From assembly GCA_949127925.1 (NCBI GenBank), contig CASBQX010000254.1, forward strand, positions 1-6,634: a stretch of DNA of 6,634 nt. The letters are read 5' to 3'. The position numbers and the translations under genes are program-made. Position 1 is the stretch's first letter, and each line of letters starts with the position of its first letter. The stretch comes from Synechococcales cyanobacterium PMM_0002. GTDB lineage: Bacteria; Cyanobacteriota; Cyanobacteriia; Elainellales; Elainellaceae. Positions 1-5,050 of the stretch are shown here, piece after piece. Under the pieces are notes generated by a model. The model had not been told where the DNA came from. It made no database searches and saw only the letters and a list, made by a program, of their open reading frames with translations.

Positions 1-140
1 AAATAATGGCTGGAGCCAGCCCGGGCGTGATCCGCATGGGCATGGGTAATCAACGCGGTCTCAACGGGTTGCCACGGGTCAATAAAGAACCCACCCGCTT
101 CGCAGTACAGTCCTTCAGGGCGGACGGTGATCAAGGTCAT
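1..140 (-). CDS. Metallo-beta-lactamase-fold exonuclease, ligase-associated type (N-terminal 46 codons)
   Basis: Only the first 46 codons are in the window; the gene runs off the left edge. The translation starts MTLITVRPEGLYCEAGGFFI and reaches THAHADHAR at residues 32-40. This holds HxHxDH (H33, H35, D37, H38), the metal-binding signature of metallo-beta-lactamase-fold hydrolases. The opening 'glycine-rich, FIDPW, then ITHAHADHARAGS' is what I know from the ligase-associated DNA exonuclease / RNA-processing-exonuclease-like family, whose members usually run to roughly 330-350 residues. That family often sits next to an ATP-dependent DNA ligase, so a ligase may lie just beyond the left edge (inference). 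The ATG at 140-138 has no Shine-Dalgarno sequence and lies in a 13-base tandem duplication that also creates an out-of-frame upstream ATG. It lies 91 bases downstream of get3d on the same strand and may be cotranscribed with it. Confidence 0.82.
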   Translation of the reverse strand, partial: MTLITVRPEGLYCEAGGFFIDPWQPVETALITHAHADHARAGSSHY

Positions 141-156
141 AGATCAAGGTCATAGA
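129..156. repeat. 13-base tandem duplication over the nuclease start codon
   Basis: The unit GATCAAGGTCATA occurs twice in direct succession (129-141 and 142-154), and the periodicity extends to 156. Each copy carries a minus-strand ATG: one at 140-138 (the likely start) and one at 153-151. The period is not a multiple of three, so the second ATG is out of frame. It opens a 12-codon reading frame that stops at 117-115, inside the nuclease gene. It looks like a recent slippage duplication. Confidence 0.85.
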
Positions 157-181
157 GATCAGGGTGGGCTGATGGCAAGTT

Positions 182-216
182 AGCGGATCATGGCGTTCGT
201 TTAGGGGGAATCCGCT
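182..216. repeat. 7-bp inverted repeat with 21-base loop between get3d and the nuclease
   Basis: AGCGGAT (182-188) and ATCCGCT (210-216) are perfect inverted copies. The element begins 16 bases past the get3d stop codon in the direction of transcription. The loop is long and no T-run follows, so it is at best a weak terminator or mRNA-processing structure, and may be chance. Confidence 0.25.
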
Positions 217-231
217 CTGGGGGCAATCTGC

Positions 232-1329
232 TTAAAACGAAATAATCAAAAATCCATCCTGGAATTTTGCCCCTGTAATCGACTTGCCGCTCAATTCCGG
301 CGGCAGAAATACATTACGGCGCTGATCGCCTGCTTCTACCGTGACTTCAGGGCCGTATTGGGTCAGCTTCACCTGTTTTTTGTCGAAACCAGGAAGAAAC
401 AAAGCCACTTTGCGATCGCCCACATTAATGGCCACAGGTTTTGGAGCCTGGGTGGCTTGGGAAAAGTCGGGTAGGGCGTCGAGCAGGGGTTGCCAACTAG
501 AGCTAGGGTCTGTGGGCAATACGGCGACGGGCAACGGGGCAAAGTCACTGCTAATGACATCGGGATCTGTGCCCTGGTTGAAAATGACGCCGCCGACCGT
601 CAGGCCAATTTGCTGGGCACTGCCCCACAGATACTTGGCAGTGGCGATCGCCAGCGGATCGGCAGTGGTGACCAAATATGCCGCCACTCGCGTCGGATCA
701 GCCACGGCTGCCCTGCCCTGCTCTATCGAATTGGTCGCCTGTTGGGTAGTGGGTTGATTAAACAAATCACCCGACCAGTTGACGTTGAGCACCGCACTGG
801 CAACGGGCTGAATAAACGGCGCGATCGTCTTGACCAAATCGGAATCGGCAAAGACTTGACGGAAGCGGCGAGCATACCAACTGCCAATTTCGGGCAGCCC
901 GAGCATCCGCAGAGTCGATTGGTCGCCCACCCCGTCAAACACAATCACATCATAGTTGCCGCTGGCATCAAACTCTCGCAGGGCATTTAGCGCTAAAGCC
1001 CCGTCCATGCCCGGTAAAATGCTTAATTCTTGCCCATACACCGCTTTGAGGATGGGGGTGCGGAGGTACTGAGCCTCTTGCTTTTTGACCTCGTCCCACG
1101 CCCGCTCCATCAACACAGTGGCTTGAAGCTGCACCACCTGGAGATTAGGTTCAATATACTGTGGATCTGGTGTGGGCAGCGCGCCCAGCATCAGCCCGAG
1201 GGCTGGCCCCGCGTCTTGCCCCACCAACAGCACCCGTTTCCCTGCCGCCGCAAACTTTTTGGCCGACGCGATCGCCACCGTGGTTCGCCCGGTTCCACCT
1301 TTGCCCAAAAATGTCAGAATCAAACTCAT
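232..1329 (-). CDS. get3d: Get3d-type ArsA/GET3-family ATPase with C-terminal alpha-crystallin domain
   Basis: This is a 365-residue soluble P-loop ATPase of the ArsA/GET3 (SIMIBI) class. The P-loop GKGGTGRTT spans residues 9-17. The signature lysine (K10) is kept, but arginine (R15) stands where most members have the second P-loop lysine. A switch-I-like region with D39 (QDAGPALG) follows, then a PGMDGA motif at 106-111 and a switch-II-like FDGVGDQSTLR at 131-141. Residues 295-365 form a beta-rich HSP20/alpha-crystallin-like domain (VALFLPGF, VTVEAG, NVFLPPEL). This tail defines the Get3d branch known from cyanobacteria and plastids, which is distinct from tail-anchored-protein-targeting Get3 and from arsenite-pump ArsA. 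The client is not established, and I see no arsenic-resistance gene nearby. The ATG at 1329 has AGGTG eight bases upstream (1342-1338). The gene probably precedes the nuclease in one transcript. Confidence 0.9.
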   Translation of the reverse strand: MSLILTFLGKGGTGRTTVAIASAKKFAAAGKRVLLVGQDAGPALGLMLGALPTPDPQYIEPNLQVVQLQATVLMERAWDEVKKQEAQYLRTPILKAVYGQELSILPGMDGALALNALREFDASGNYDVIVFDGVGDQSTLRMLGLPEIGSWYARRFRQVFADSDLVKTIAPFIQPVASAVLNVNWSGDLFNQPTTQQATNSIEQGRAAVADPTRVAAYLVTTADPLAIATAKYLWGSAQQIGLTVGGVIFNQGTDPDVISSDFAPLPVAVLPTDPSSSWQPLLDALPDFSQATQAPKPVAINVGDRKVALFLPGFDKKQVKLTQYGPEVTVEAGDQRRNVFLPPELSGKSITGAKFQDGFLIISF

Positions 1330-1381
1330 CCCCAGTACACCTAGCTGTTTACAGCATTGCTCGCGTGATCATCTGGCTGCA

Positions 1382-1424
1382 ATTTAGGTGAAGAGCCACT
1401 CTAAATCTGGCTCTTCACCTAAAT
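1382..1424. repeat. Perfect 17-bp inverted repeat: get3d leader hairpin or terminator
   Basis: ATTTAGGTGAAGAGCCA (1382-1398) pairs exactly with TGGCTCTTCACCTAAAT (1408-1424) around the 9-base loop CTCTAAATC. It lies 53 bases upstream of the get3d start and about 120 bases past the stop of the DUF2862 gene, both on the minus strand. It could end the DUF2862 transcript or sit in the get3d leader. Neither side is followed by a real T-run, so a classic intrinsic terminator is not well supported. The structure is too perfect to ignore. Confidence 0.8.
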
Positions 1425-1431
1425 AACTGTG

Positions 1432-1458
1432 GTTGACACAATTAAAAATTGCGCTAAC
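1432..1458. promoter_or_regulatory. 27-base imperfect palindrome upstream of get3d, possible operator
   Basis: GTTGACACAATT (1432-1443) and AATTGCGCTAAC (1447-1458) flank a central AAA; nine of the twelve arm positions pair, including an uninterrupted CAATT/AATTG core. It lies just downstream, on the minus strand, of a GATAAT box that could serve get3d, where a repressor site would be expected. The left arm also contains TTGACA (1433-1438) on the plus strand, but no good -10 box follows it. No regulator family can be named. Confidence 0.35.
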
Positions 1459-1467
1459 GTGCCTTAG

Positions 1468-1473
1468 ATTATC
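1468..1473 (-). promoter_or_regulatory. Candidate -10 box for get3d
   Basis: On the minus strand this reads GATAAT, five of six matches to TATAAT. I see no -35 box at 16-18 bases, which is not unusual in cyanobacteria. Initiation here would give a leader of about 130 bases containing both the palindrome and the 17-bp hairpin. Weak evidence. Confidence 0.22.
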
Positions 1474-1545
1474 GTAGCGACCGAATTCACTGTTTGTGTT
1501 TCCGGCGCTGATTCTAGTGACTCTGGCCATGAAACTAGAGTTTGT

Positions 1546-1740
1546 TCAAGCTGACGGTTCCAGCTCATCCTCAAAAAACCAGGTAGAAAACTTATCGTCA
1601 AACTTCACCACCAACCCAACGCCACTGCCATCCGTCATTTTGTAGTCTTGAATCACTCCAACCTTACCCAGCCGCTTAATCACGTCTTGTGGAGCGCGAT
1701 CGCGTAGCCGCCGAACCCGAACTTTTTGCCCAATTTCCAT
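1546..1740 (-). CDS. Small DUF2862-family protein (64 residues)
   Basis: The product begins MEIGQKVRVRRLRDRAPQDV and ends with a conserved-looking GSGVGLVVKF...FSTWFFEDEL block (residues 38-60). I recognise this as the DUF2862 family of small cyanobacterial proteins. Its length and beta-strand pattern suggest a compact SH3-like barrel. There is no signal peptide or membrane segment, so it should be cytoplasmic; its function is unknown. An in-frame ATG at 1776 would add 12 residues (MFIRSLRVFLKK). I prefer 1740 because the family normally begins at MEIGQ and because a TACAAT -10 box at 1787-1782 would place the transcript start at about 1775, on top of the longer start. No Shine-Dalgarno sequence precedes either ATG; an A/T-only run sits in front of the chosen one. 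It is divergent from hisF. Confidence 0.82.
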   Translation of the reverse strand: MEIGQKVRVRRLRDRAPQDVIKRLGKVGVIQDYKMTDGSGVGLVVKFDDKFSTWFFEDELEPSA

Positions 1741-1781
1741 CTTTTTTAAAAAAACTCTCAAAGAACGGATAAACATTAAAA

Positions 1782-1810
1782 ATTGTATCAGTGTATTGCG
1801 CCTGTTTAAG
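1782..1810 (-). promoter_or_regulatory. Candidate promoter of the DUF2862 gene
   Basis: The minus strand has TACAAT at 1787-1782 (five of six matches to TATAAT) and a poor -35, CTTAAA, at 1810-1805, with a 17-base spacer. The predicted start of transcription is near 1775, leaving a leader of about 35 bases before the ATG at 1740. The same stretch on the plus strand must carry the hisF promoter; TATTGT at 1812-1817 and TTTAAG at 1805-1810 are weak -10 candidates for it. Confidence 0.38.
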
Positions 1811-1863
1811 GTATTGTTAGTGGGGATTTTGCGCCCGTCTAAATTCTTTTCTTCTTTCCTTTC

Positions 1864-2631
1864 ATGCTGGCAAAACGAATTCTTCCCTGTCTCGATGTCA
1901 AAGCAGGTCGCGTGGTCAAGGGTGTGAACTTTGTGGATCTAAAGGATGCAGGTGATCCCGTTGAACTGGCGCAGGTTTATAACGATGCGGGTGCCGATGA
2001 ACTGGTGTTTCTAGATATCACCGCAACCCATGAAGATCGGGGCATTATTTTTGATGTGGTCTATCGTACGGCGGAGCAGGTATTTATTCCGCTCACAGTC
2101 GGCGGCGGGATCAGTTCCTTAGAAACGATTAAACAATTGTTAAGAGCCGGAGCCGATAAAATTAGCCTCAATTCGGCGGCAGTGCGCACCCCAGACTTGA
2201 TTGACCGAGCCAGCGATCGATTCGGCAACCAGTGCATTGTGATTGCAATTGATGCGCGGCGGCGGGTTGATCCGGCGAACCCTGGCTGGGATGTCTATGT
2301 GCGCGGGGGGCGAGAAAATACGGGGCTAGATGCGATCGCTTGGGCTGAAGACGTGGCGCGGCGCGGTGCGGGAGAGCTGCTCGTCACCAGCATGGATGCC
2401 GATGGCACGCAGGCGGGCTACGATTTGGCGCTGACTCGGGCGATCGCCGACCGCGTTTCCATCCCGGTAATTGCGTCGGGTGGAGCCGGGACTTGCGCTC
2501 ATATCCATGAGGCTCTGACGGAAGGTAAAGCGGAAGCGGCTCTGCTAGCATCACTTTTGCACTATGGCCACCTGACCGTAGCCGAAATTAAGCATTACTT
2601 GGCTGAGCAGCAAGTTCTAGTCAGAATCTAG
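1864..2631 (+). CDS. hisF: Imidazole glycerol phosphate synthase cyclase subunit HisF
   Basis: HisF is the (beta/alpha)8-barrel half of the HisH-HisF enzyme. It uses ammonia from HisH-cleaved glutamine to turn PRFAR into imidazole glycerol phosphate (histidine pathway) and AICAR (recycled to purines). The full 255 residues are present, a normal length. The catalytic aspartates are at the family positions: D11 in ILPCLDV and D130 in IAIDARR. The phosphate-binding glycine loops are GGGIS (80-84) and ASGGAG (204-209), and TSMDADGT (175-182) is the usual TSxDxDGT block. The ATG at 1864 follows a pyrimidine-rich leader (TTCTTTTCTTCTTTCCTTTC) with no Shine-Dalgarno sequence. The start is fixed by the family beginning, MLAKRIxPCLD. 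No other his gene is in the window. I see no intrinsic terminator after the stop. Confidence 0.98.
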   Translation: MLAKRILPCLDVKAGRVVKGVNFVDLKDAGDPVELAQVYNDAGADELVFLDITATHEDRGIIFDVVYRTAEQVFIPLTVGGGISSLETIKQLLRAGADKISLNSAAVRTPDLIDRASDRFGNQCIVIAIDARRRVDPANPGWDVYVRGGRENTGLDAIAWAEDVARRGAGELLVTSMDADGTQAGYDLALTRAIADRVSIPVIASGGAGTCAHIHEALTEGKAEAALLASLLHYGHLTVAEIKHYLAEQQVLVRI

Positions 2632-2726
2632 GGCAAGCCGACCCAGTAGTAGGCAAGCAATATTAATCAATATTAGGGATTGACAATCGTTCACTTTTGT
2701 CTGCTGACAGCCACTTCGCTGAGAAA

Positions 2727-2760
2727 CTGTTACACTGTGTAATATTACAGATGCTTTACA
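2727..2760. promoter_or_regulatory. Overlapping palindromes upstream of the 121-residue membrane protein gene
   Basis: Two perfect palindromes overlap: TTACACTGTGTAA (2730-2742) and TGTAATATTACA (2738-2749). A third TTACA half-site follows at 2756-2760, and CTGT/ACAG frames the first two (2727-2730 and 2747-2750). They lie 14-44 bases before the ATG at 2774, where an operator overlapping the promoter would be expected. TACACT (2731-2736) is a possible -10 box (four of six) inside the first palindrome. The regulator is unknown. Confidence 0.5.
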
Positions 2761-2773
2761 GTTTGCTCAGAAG

Positions 2774-3139
2774 ATGATTTTTATATTACTTGTTGTGATT
2801 GTCCTAGTGGCCTGGGCACTGCACCTGATGCAGGAAGCCCTTGACCGCAAAGAGTTTTCTCTAATGCTCGCTGGCTTTCTGGTGTCTGTGGCGGCATCAG
2901 GGTTGGTTGCCGTCTACTTTTTAGTGGGCAACTATGTCGGCTACATGGAGCAAATGGCGCAACGGGCTGAGTTATCCGACCAATATTACGAGACGGCTGG
3001 GTTTGTGTTCCCCTCAGAGCTAATTTTGGAGGAAGAGATGGATGAACCGGGCAACCAATCTACAGAGTTGTCTGAGTTCAATGGTGCCGTCTCAGTGGTT
3101 AATCCTTCATTTGCTCCATACGGCAGTTTCGCCCGCTAG
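2774..3139 (+). CDS. Two-helix membrane protein of unknown function
   Basis: I do not recognise the family. The 121 residues contain two hydrophobic segments: residues 2-18 (IFILLVVIVLVAWALHL) and about 29-51 (LMLAGFLVSVAASGLVAVYFLVG). A charged turn (QEALDRKE, 20-27) joins them. The remainder (52-121) is soluble and acidic, with EEEMDE at 86-91, and has no cysteines or obvious motif. With two spanning helices, both ends should lie on the same side of the membrane. The ATG at 2774 is preceded directly by AGAAG, too close to act as a normal ribosome site, so the start is somewhat uncertain; the next in-frame ATG (2828) would delete the first helix. The palindromes upstream suggest its own regulated promoter. 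Its stop codon overlaps that of the convergent DUF423 gene. Confidence 0.72.
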   Translation: MIFILLVVIVLVAWALHLMQEALDRKEFSLMLAGFLVSVAASGLVAVYFLVGNYVGYMEQMAQRAELSDQYYETAGFVFPSELILEEEMDEPGNQSTELSEFNGAVSVVNPSFAPYGSFAR

Positions 3140-3528
3140 CGCTTCATGTTAAGGGCAGCGATCGCCAAACATCCCCACCCCACCATCAATGCCACGCCGC
3201 CTAATGGCGTAACGGCTCCCAGCCACTTCACCCCAGTTAAGCTGAGGGCATAGAGGCTTCCCGAAAAAATGACCACCCCAACAATAAATGCAACGCCTGC
3301 TGCCGTGAGGAATGGTTGAGCGGTTTGAGCTTGTGGTATTTGAGTTTGTAAGAGTAGCGCCACAGCTAGCAACGCCAGCGCATGATACATCTGGTAGCGC
3401 GTACCCAGGTCAAAAATTTCGAGGGCGCGATCGCTCAACCGAGCTTTGAGCGCATGGGAACCAAATGCACCTGCCGCCACTGATGTCCCGCCTAATACAG
3501 CCGCGATCGCCAAAAATACTCGAACCAT
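3136..3528 (-). CDS. DUF423 family integral membrane protein
   Basis: At 130 residues with four predicted membrane segments (about 3-21, 46-62, 73-95, 103-126), this is a full-length DUF423 protein, the family that includes E. coli YgdD. Recognisable family blocks are GAFGSHALK (20-28), YQMYHALALL (45-54), FSGSLYALSLTG (88-99) and TPLGGVALMVGW (107-118). The molecular function is not established. The ATG at 3528 has a good ribosome site, AAGG at 3539-3536, seven bases upstream. The PII-like gene ends 27 bases upstream with no terminator visible in the gap, so this is probably the third gene of the permease operon. The stop codon is shared in a CTAG with the convergent membrane protein gene (four-base overlap). 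Confidence 0.92.
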   Translation of the reverse strand: MVRVFLAIAAVLGGTSVAAGAFGSHALKARLSDRALEIFDLGTRYQMYHALALLAVALLLQTQIPQAQTAQPFLTAAGVAFIVGVVIFSGSLYALSLTGVKWLGAVTPLGGVALMVGWGCLAIAALNMKR

Positions 3529-3555
3529 AGGTCAACCTTTTTTGTTGGTGCTGAT

Positions 3556-3846
3556 TTAATACCGATATCCCACAGCATCGGATACTAAAAACATACCGCC
3601 AAATTTCTCTAGGATCGGCTTTAGGTCTAAATACAGCGACTCTTCCTCACCAATCGCACAAGTCATCAAAATATAGACTCCGCTGAGCTGGTCATCCAAA
3701 TCATCGGTCGATTCCCCAAATTCTCCGCGTCCAACTACGTGGCGAATGATGCTGTACTTTTTGACGCCATTGTTTTCTAATCGTTTTAAGACGGGCTTTA
3801 ACTCAATAGCTGGAACGACAATCTCAATGCGCTTAATCGTATTCAT
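3556..3846 (-). CDS. PII-like (SbtB-like) regulatory protein paired with the SbtA-type permease
   Basis: The 96-residue product has a PII-like ferredoxin-fold pattern: strand IKRIEIVV (4-11), helix ELKPVLKRLENNGV (15-28), strand YSIIRHVV (31-38), a T-loop-like stretch GRGEFGESTDDLDDQLSG (39-56), strand VYILMTCAI (57-65), helix SLYLDLKPILEKFGG (70-84) and final strand MFLVSDAVGY (85-94). PII proteins act as trimers. SbtB proteins bind adenyl nucleotides and dock on SbtA to control bicarbonate uptake; applying that here rests on the fold and gene pairing. The protein stops right after the last strand, so it lacks the C-terminal CGPxGC loop of classical SbtB. The ATG at 3846 lies five bases after the permease stop with no Shine-Dalgarno, implying translational coupling. 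An in-frame TTG at 3861 would overlap the permease by ten bases and is less likely. Confidence 0.82.
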   Translation of the reverse strand: MNTIKRIEIVVPAIELKPVLKRLENNGVKKYSIIRHVVGRGEFGESTDDLDDQLSGVYILMTCAIGEEESLYLDLKPILEKFGGMFLVSDAVGYRY

Positions 3847-3851
3847 GGGGT

Positions 3852-4838
3852 TTATGTCCAAAGTCGCTGAATAACTTGTAGATATATGGGAATCCCGACA
3901 ATGATATTAAAGGGAAACGTCAGCGCCAGAGCCATTGAAATATAAAGGCTGGGATTGGCTTCAGGCACACTCATGCGCATGGCTGCCGGAACGGCAATGT
4001 AAGAGGCACTGGCACAGAGAACCGTAAACAGTAGGGCGTTGCCGACCGACATGCCTAGCAGCTTGGCTAAACCAATGCCAATCACCGCATTCAATACAGG
4101 CATTAATAAAGAAAAGCCAATCACAAACGGTCCGGCTTGCTTTAAATCGTTAATCCGGCGGGCTGCAATTAAACCCATGTCTAGTAAGAAAAAGCACAGT
4201 ATTCCATAAAATAAATCATCAGAAAATGGTTTGATTTTACCCCAGCCGTTTTCACCAGTAAGTAATCCAATAATTAGGCTGCTAACCAACAAAAACACCG
4301 AGCCATTGAGACACGCTTCTCGCAATATCTCAGTCCAAGGGACAGCTTCTACGGCATCAGGTTTTTGCTCTCCAGCATCGACCGATAGCCGGACTAAAAA
4401 GATGCCCACCACGATAGCAGGTGATTCCATTAATGCTAAAGCGGCGACCATATGGCCGCCAAACCCTAACTCCAGCTTTGTAAGTAAGGCGCTAGCGGTA
4501 ATAAATGTCACGGCGCTAATTGAGCCATAGGTAGCGGCGATCGCGGCAGCATTGTAAATATCTAGCTTGAGCCGCAAGATAAAAAATGAGTAAATTGGCA
4601 CTAAGCACGCCATGGCAATAGCGGCCAGTAGAGTAATACCAATATCCCAACTCAAACCACTTTTAATAATCTCATGACCGCCTTTAAAGCCAATCGCAAA
4701 GAGTAAATAGAGCGAGAACATTTTTGGCAATGGCTGCGGAATTTCTAAATCTGACTTCAGCCAAATCGCTGCCATACCAACAAAGAAAAATAAAACTGGA
4801 GGGTTGAGAATATTAGAGAGAATTAAGCTAAATTCCAT
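3852..4838 (-). CDS. SbtA-family sodium-dependent bicarbonate-type permease (divergent SbtA variant)
   Basis: This 328-residue inner-membrane permease has about ten hydrophobic segments (near 8-27, 39-57, 66-90, 96-118, 127-150, 177-193, 209-226, 236-260, 267-286, 297-322). The order matches the SbtA fold, two inverted five-helix halves. Corresponding blocks are LLFAIGFKGGHEI (45-57) with FFLLDMGLIAARRI (216-229), and AATYGSISAVTF (101-112) with CASASYIAVPAAMR (275-288). VPEANPSLYIS (291-301) is typical of the family. Compared with the Synechocystis transporter as I remember it (about 374 residues), the central cytoplasmic loop (about 152-176) is short. ASASYIAVPAAMR also replaces the serine/aspartate-rich ASSSDISGPPTLR. 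It therefore looks like the second SbtA type, and bicarbonate as substrate is an inference. The ATG at 4838 has no clear ribosome site. The PII-like partner follows directly. Confidence 0.88.
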   Translation of the reverse strand: MEFSLILSNILNPPVLFFFVGMAAIWLKSDLEIPQPLPKMFSLYLLFAIGFKGGHEIIKSGLSWDIGITLLAAIAMACLVPIYSFFILRLKLDIYNAAAIAATYGSISAVTFITASALLTKLELGFGGHMVAALALMESPAIVVGIFLVRLSVDAGEQKPDAVEAVPWTEILREACLNGSVFLLVSSLIIGLLTGENGWGKIKPFSDDLFYGILCFFLLDMGLIAARRINDLKQAGPFVIGFSLLMPVLNAVIGIGLAKLLGMSVGNALLFTVLCASASYIAVPAAMRMSVPEANPSLYISMALALTFPFNIIVGIPIYLQVIQRLWT

Positions 4839-4898
4839 AGGTGCTTGATTAAAAGATTAAATCCATGGATAGAGGGCGATCGCAAGTGAAGTGGGCTG

Positions 4899-4907
4899 AT
4901 AGTACCA
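4899..4907 (-). promoter_or_regulatory. Candidate extended -10 box for the sbtA-like operon
   Basis: The minus strand reads TGGTACTAT, a TGn extension followed by TACTAT (four of six matches). No -35 box stands at the right distance, which is tolerated with an extended -10. It would give a leader of about 55 bases containing one HIP1 site (4876-4883) and the palindrome ATCCATGGAT (4861-4870). I see no confident binding site for a carbon-response LysR regulator. Confidence 0.28.
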
Positions 4908-4973
4908 TTTTTGCGGAGCGCGGTTCTTAAAAGGTAACTTAACGACCCAACAACAGCATTTGTAACAAGAATA

Positions 4974-5003
4974 TTGAGGCAGAACGTTCGGTTTCTCTAT
5001 CGT
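4974..5003 (+). promoter_or_regulatory. Candidate promoter of the secreted SH3-like protein gene
   Basis: TTGAGG (4974-4979) and TATCGT (4998-5003) are separated by 18 bases, each matching four of six consensus positions. Transcription from about 5010 would give a 40-base leader that includes the GAGG ribosome site at 5041-5044 and excludes most of the region upstream of the alternative TTG start at 5030. Confidence 0.33.
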
Positions 5004-5040
5004 GGTAAAGTGCCAAACTAATATCCCCCTTGACAATTGT

Positions 5041-5044
5041 GAGG
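5041..5044 (+). promoter_or_regulatory. Ribosome binding site deciding the start at 5051
   Basis: GAGG stands six bases before the ATG at 5051. The in-frame TTG at 5030 has no such site, and starting there would add seven residues ahead of the signal peptide. This supports 5051. Confidence 0.65.
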
Positions 5045-5050
5045 TCTATC

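Noticed and set aside
341..990. Plus-strand open frames of 138 and 166 codons inside get3d
   Set aside because: They lie antisense to a clearly recognisable ATPase, have no family signature, and their composition is what opposite-strand reading of a G/C-rich gene gives.
232..1329. Arsenite efflux pump ATPase ArsA
   Set aside because: It is a single ATPase unit with an HSP20-like tail and no arsB, arsR or arsenite-binding cysteine pattern; Get3d fits better.
1433..1460. Plus-strand promoter TTGACA with TAACGT after 16 bases
   Set aside because: The -10 matches only three of six positions, and no plus-strand gene begins until 1864. The TTGACA is better explained as part of a palindrome.
2658..2675. 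Ten-base tandem repeat of CAATATTA after hisF
   Set aside because: Two short A/T-rich copies are plausible by chance in intergenic DNA, and no further copies follow.
2680..2685. Consensus TTGACA in the gap after hisF as -35 for the next gene
   Set aside because: No acceptable -10 box lies 15-19 bases downstream, so I did not call a promoter from it.
3847..3861. TTG start for the PII-like protein, overlapping the permease by ten bases
   Set aside because: No Shine-Dalgarno precedes it, and the ATG at 3846 directly begins the first beta strand as expected for PII-like proteins.
5030..5050. TTG start for the SH3-like protein
   Set aside because: It has no ribosome site, while the ATG at 5051 has GAGG at the right distance and begins a normal signal peptide.
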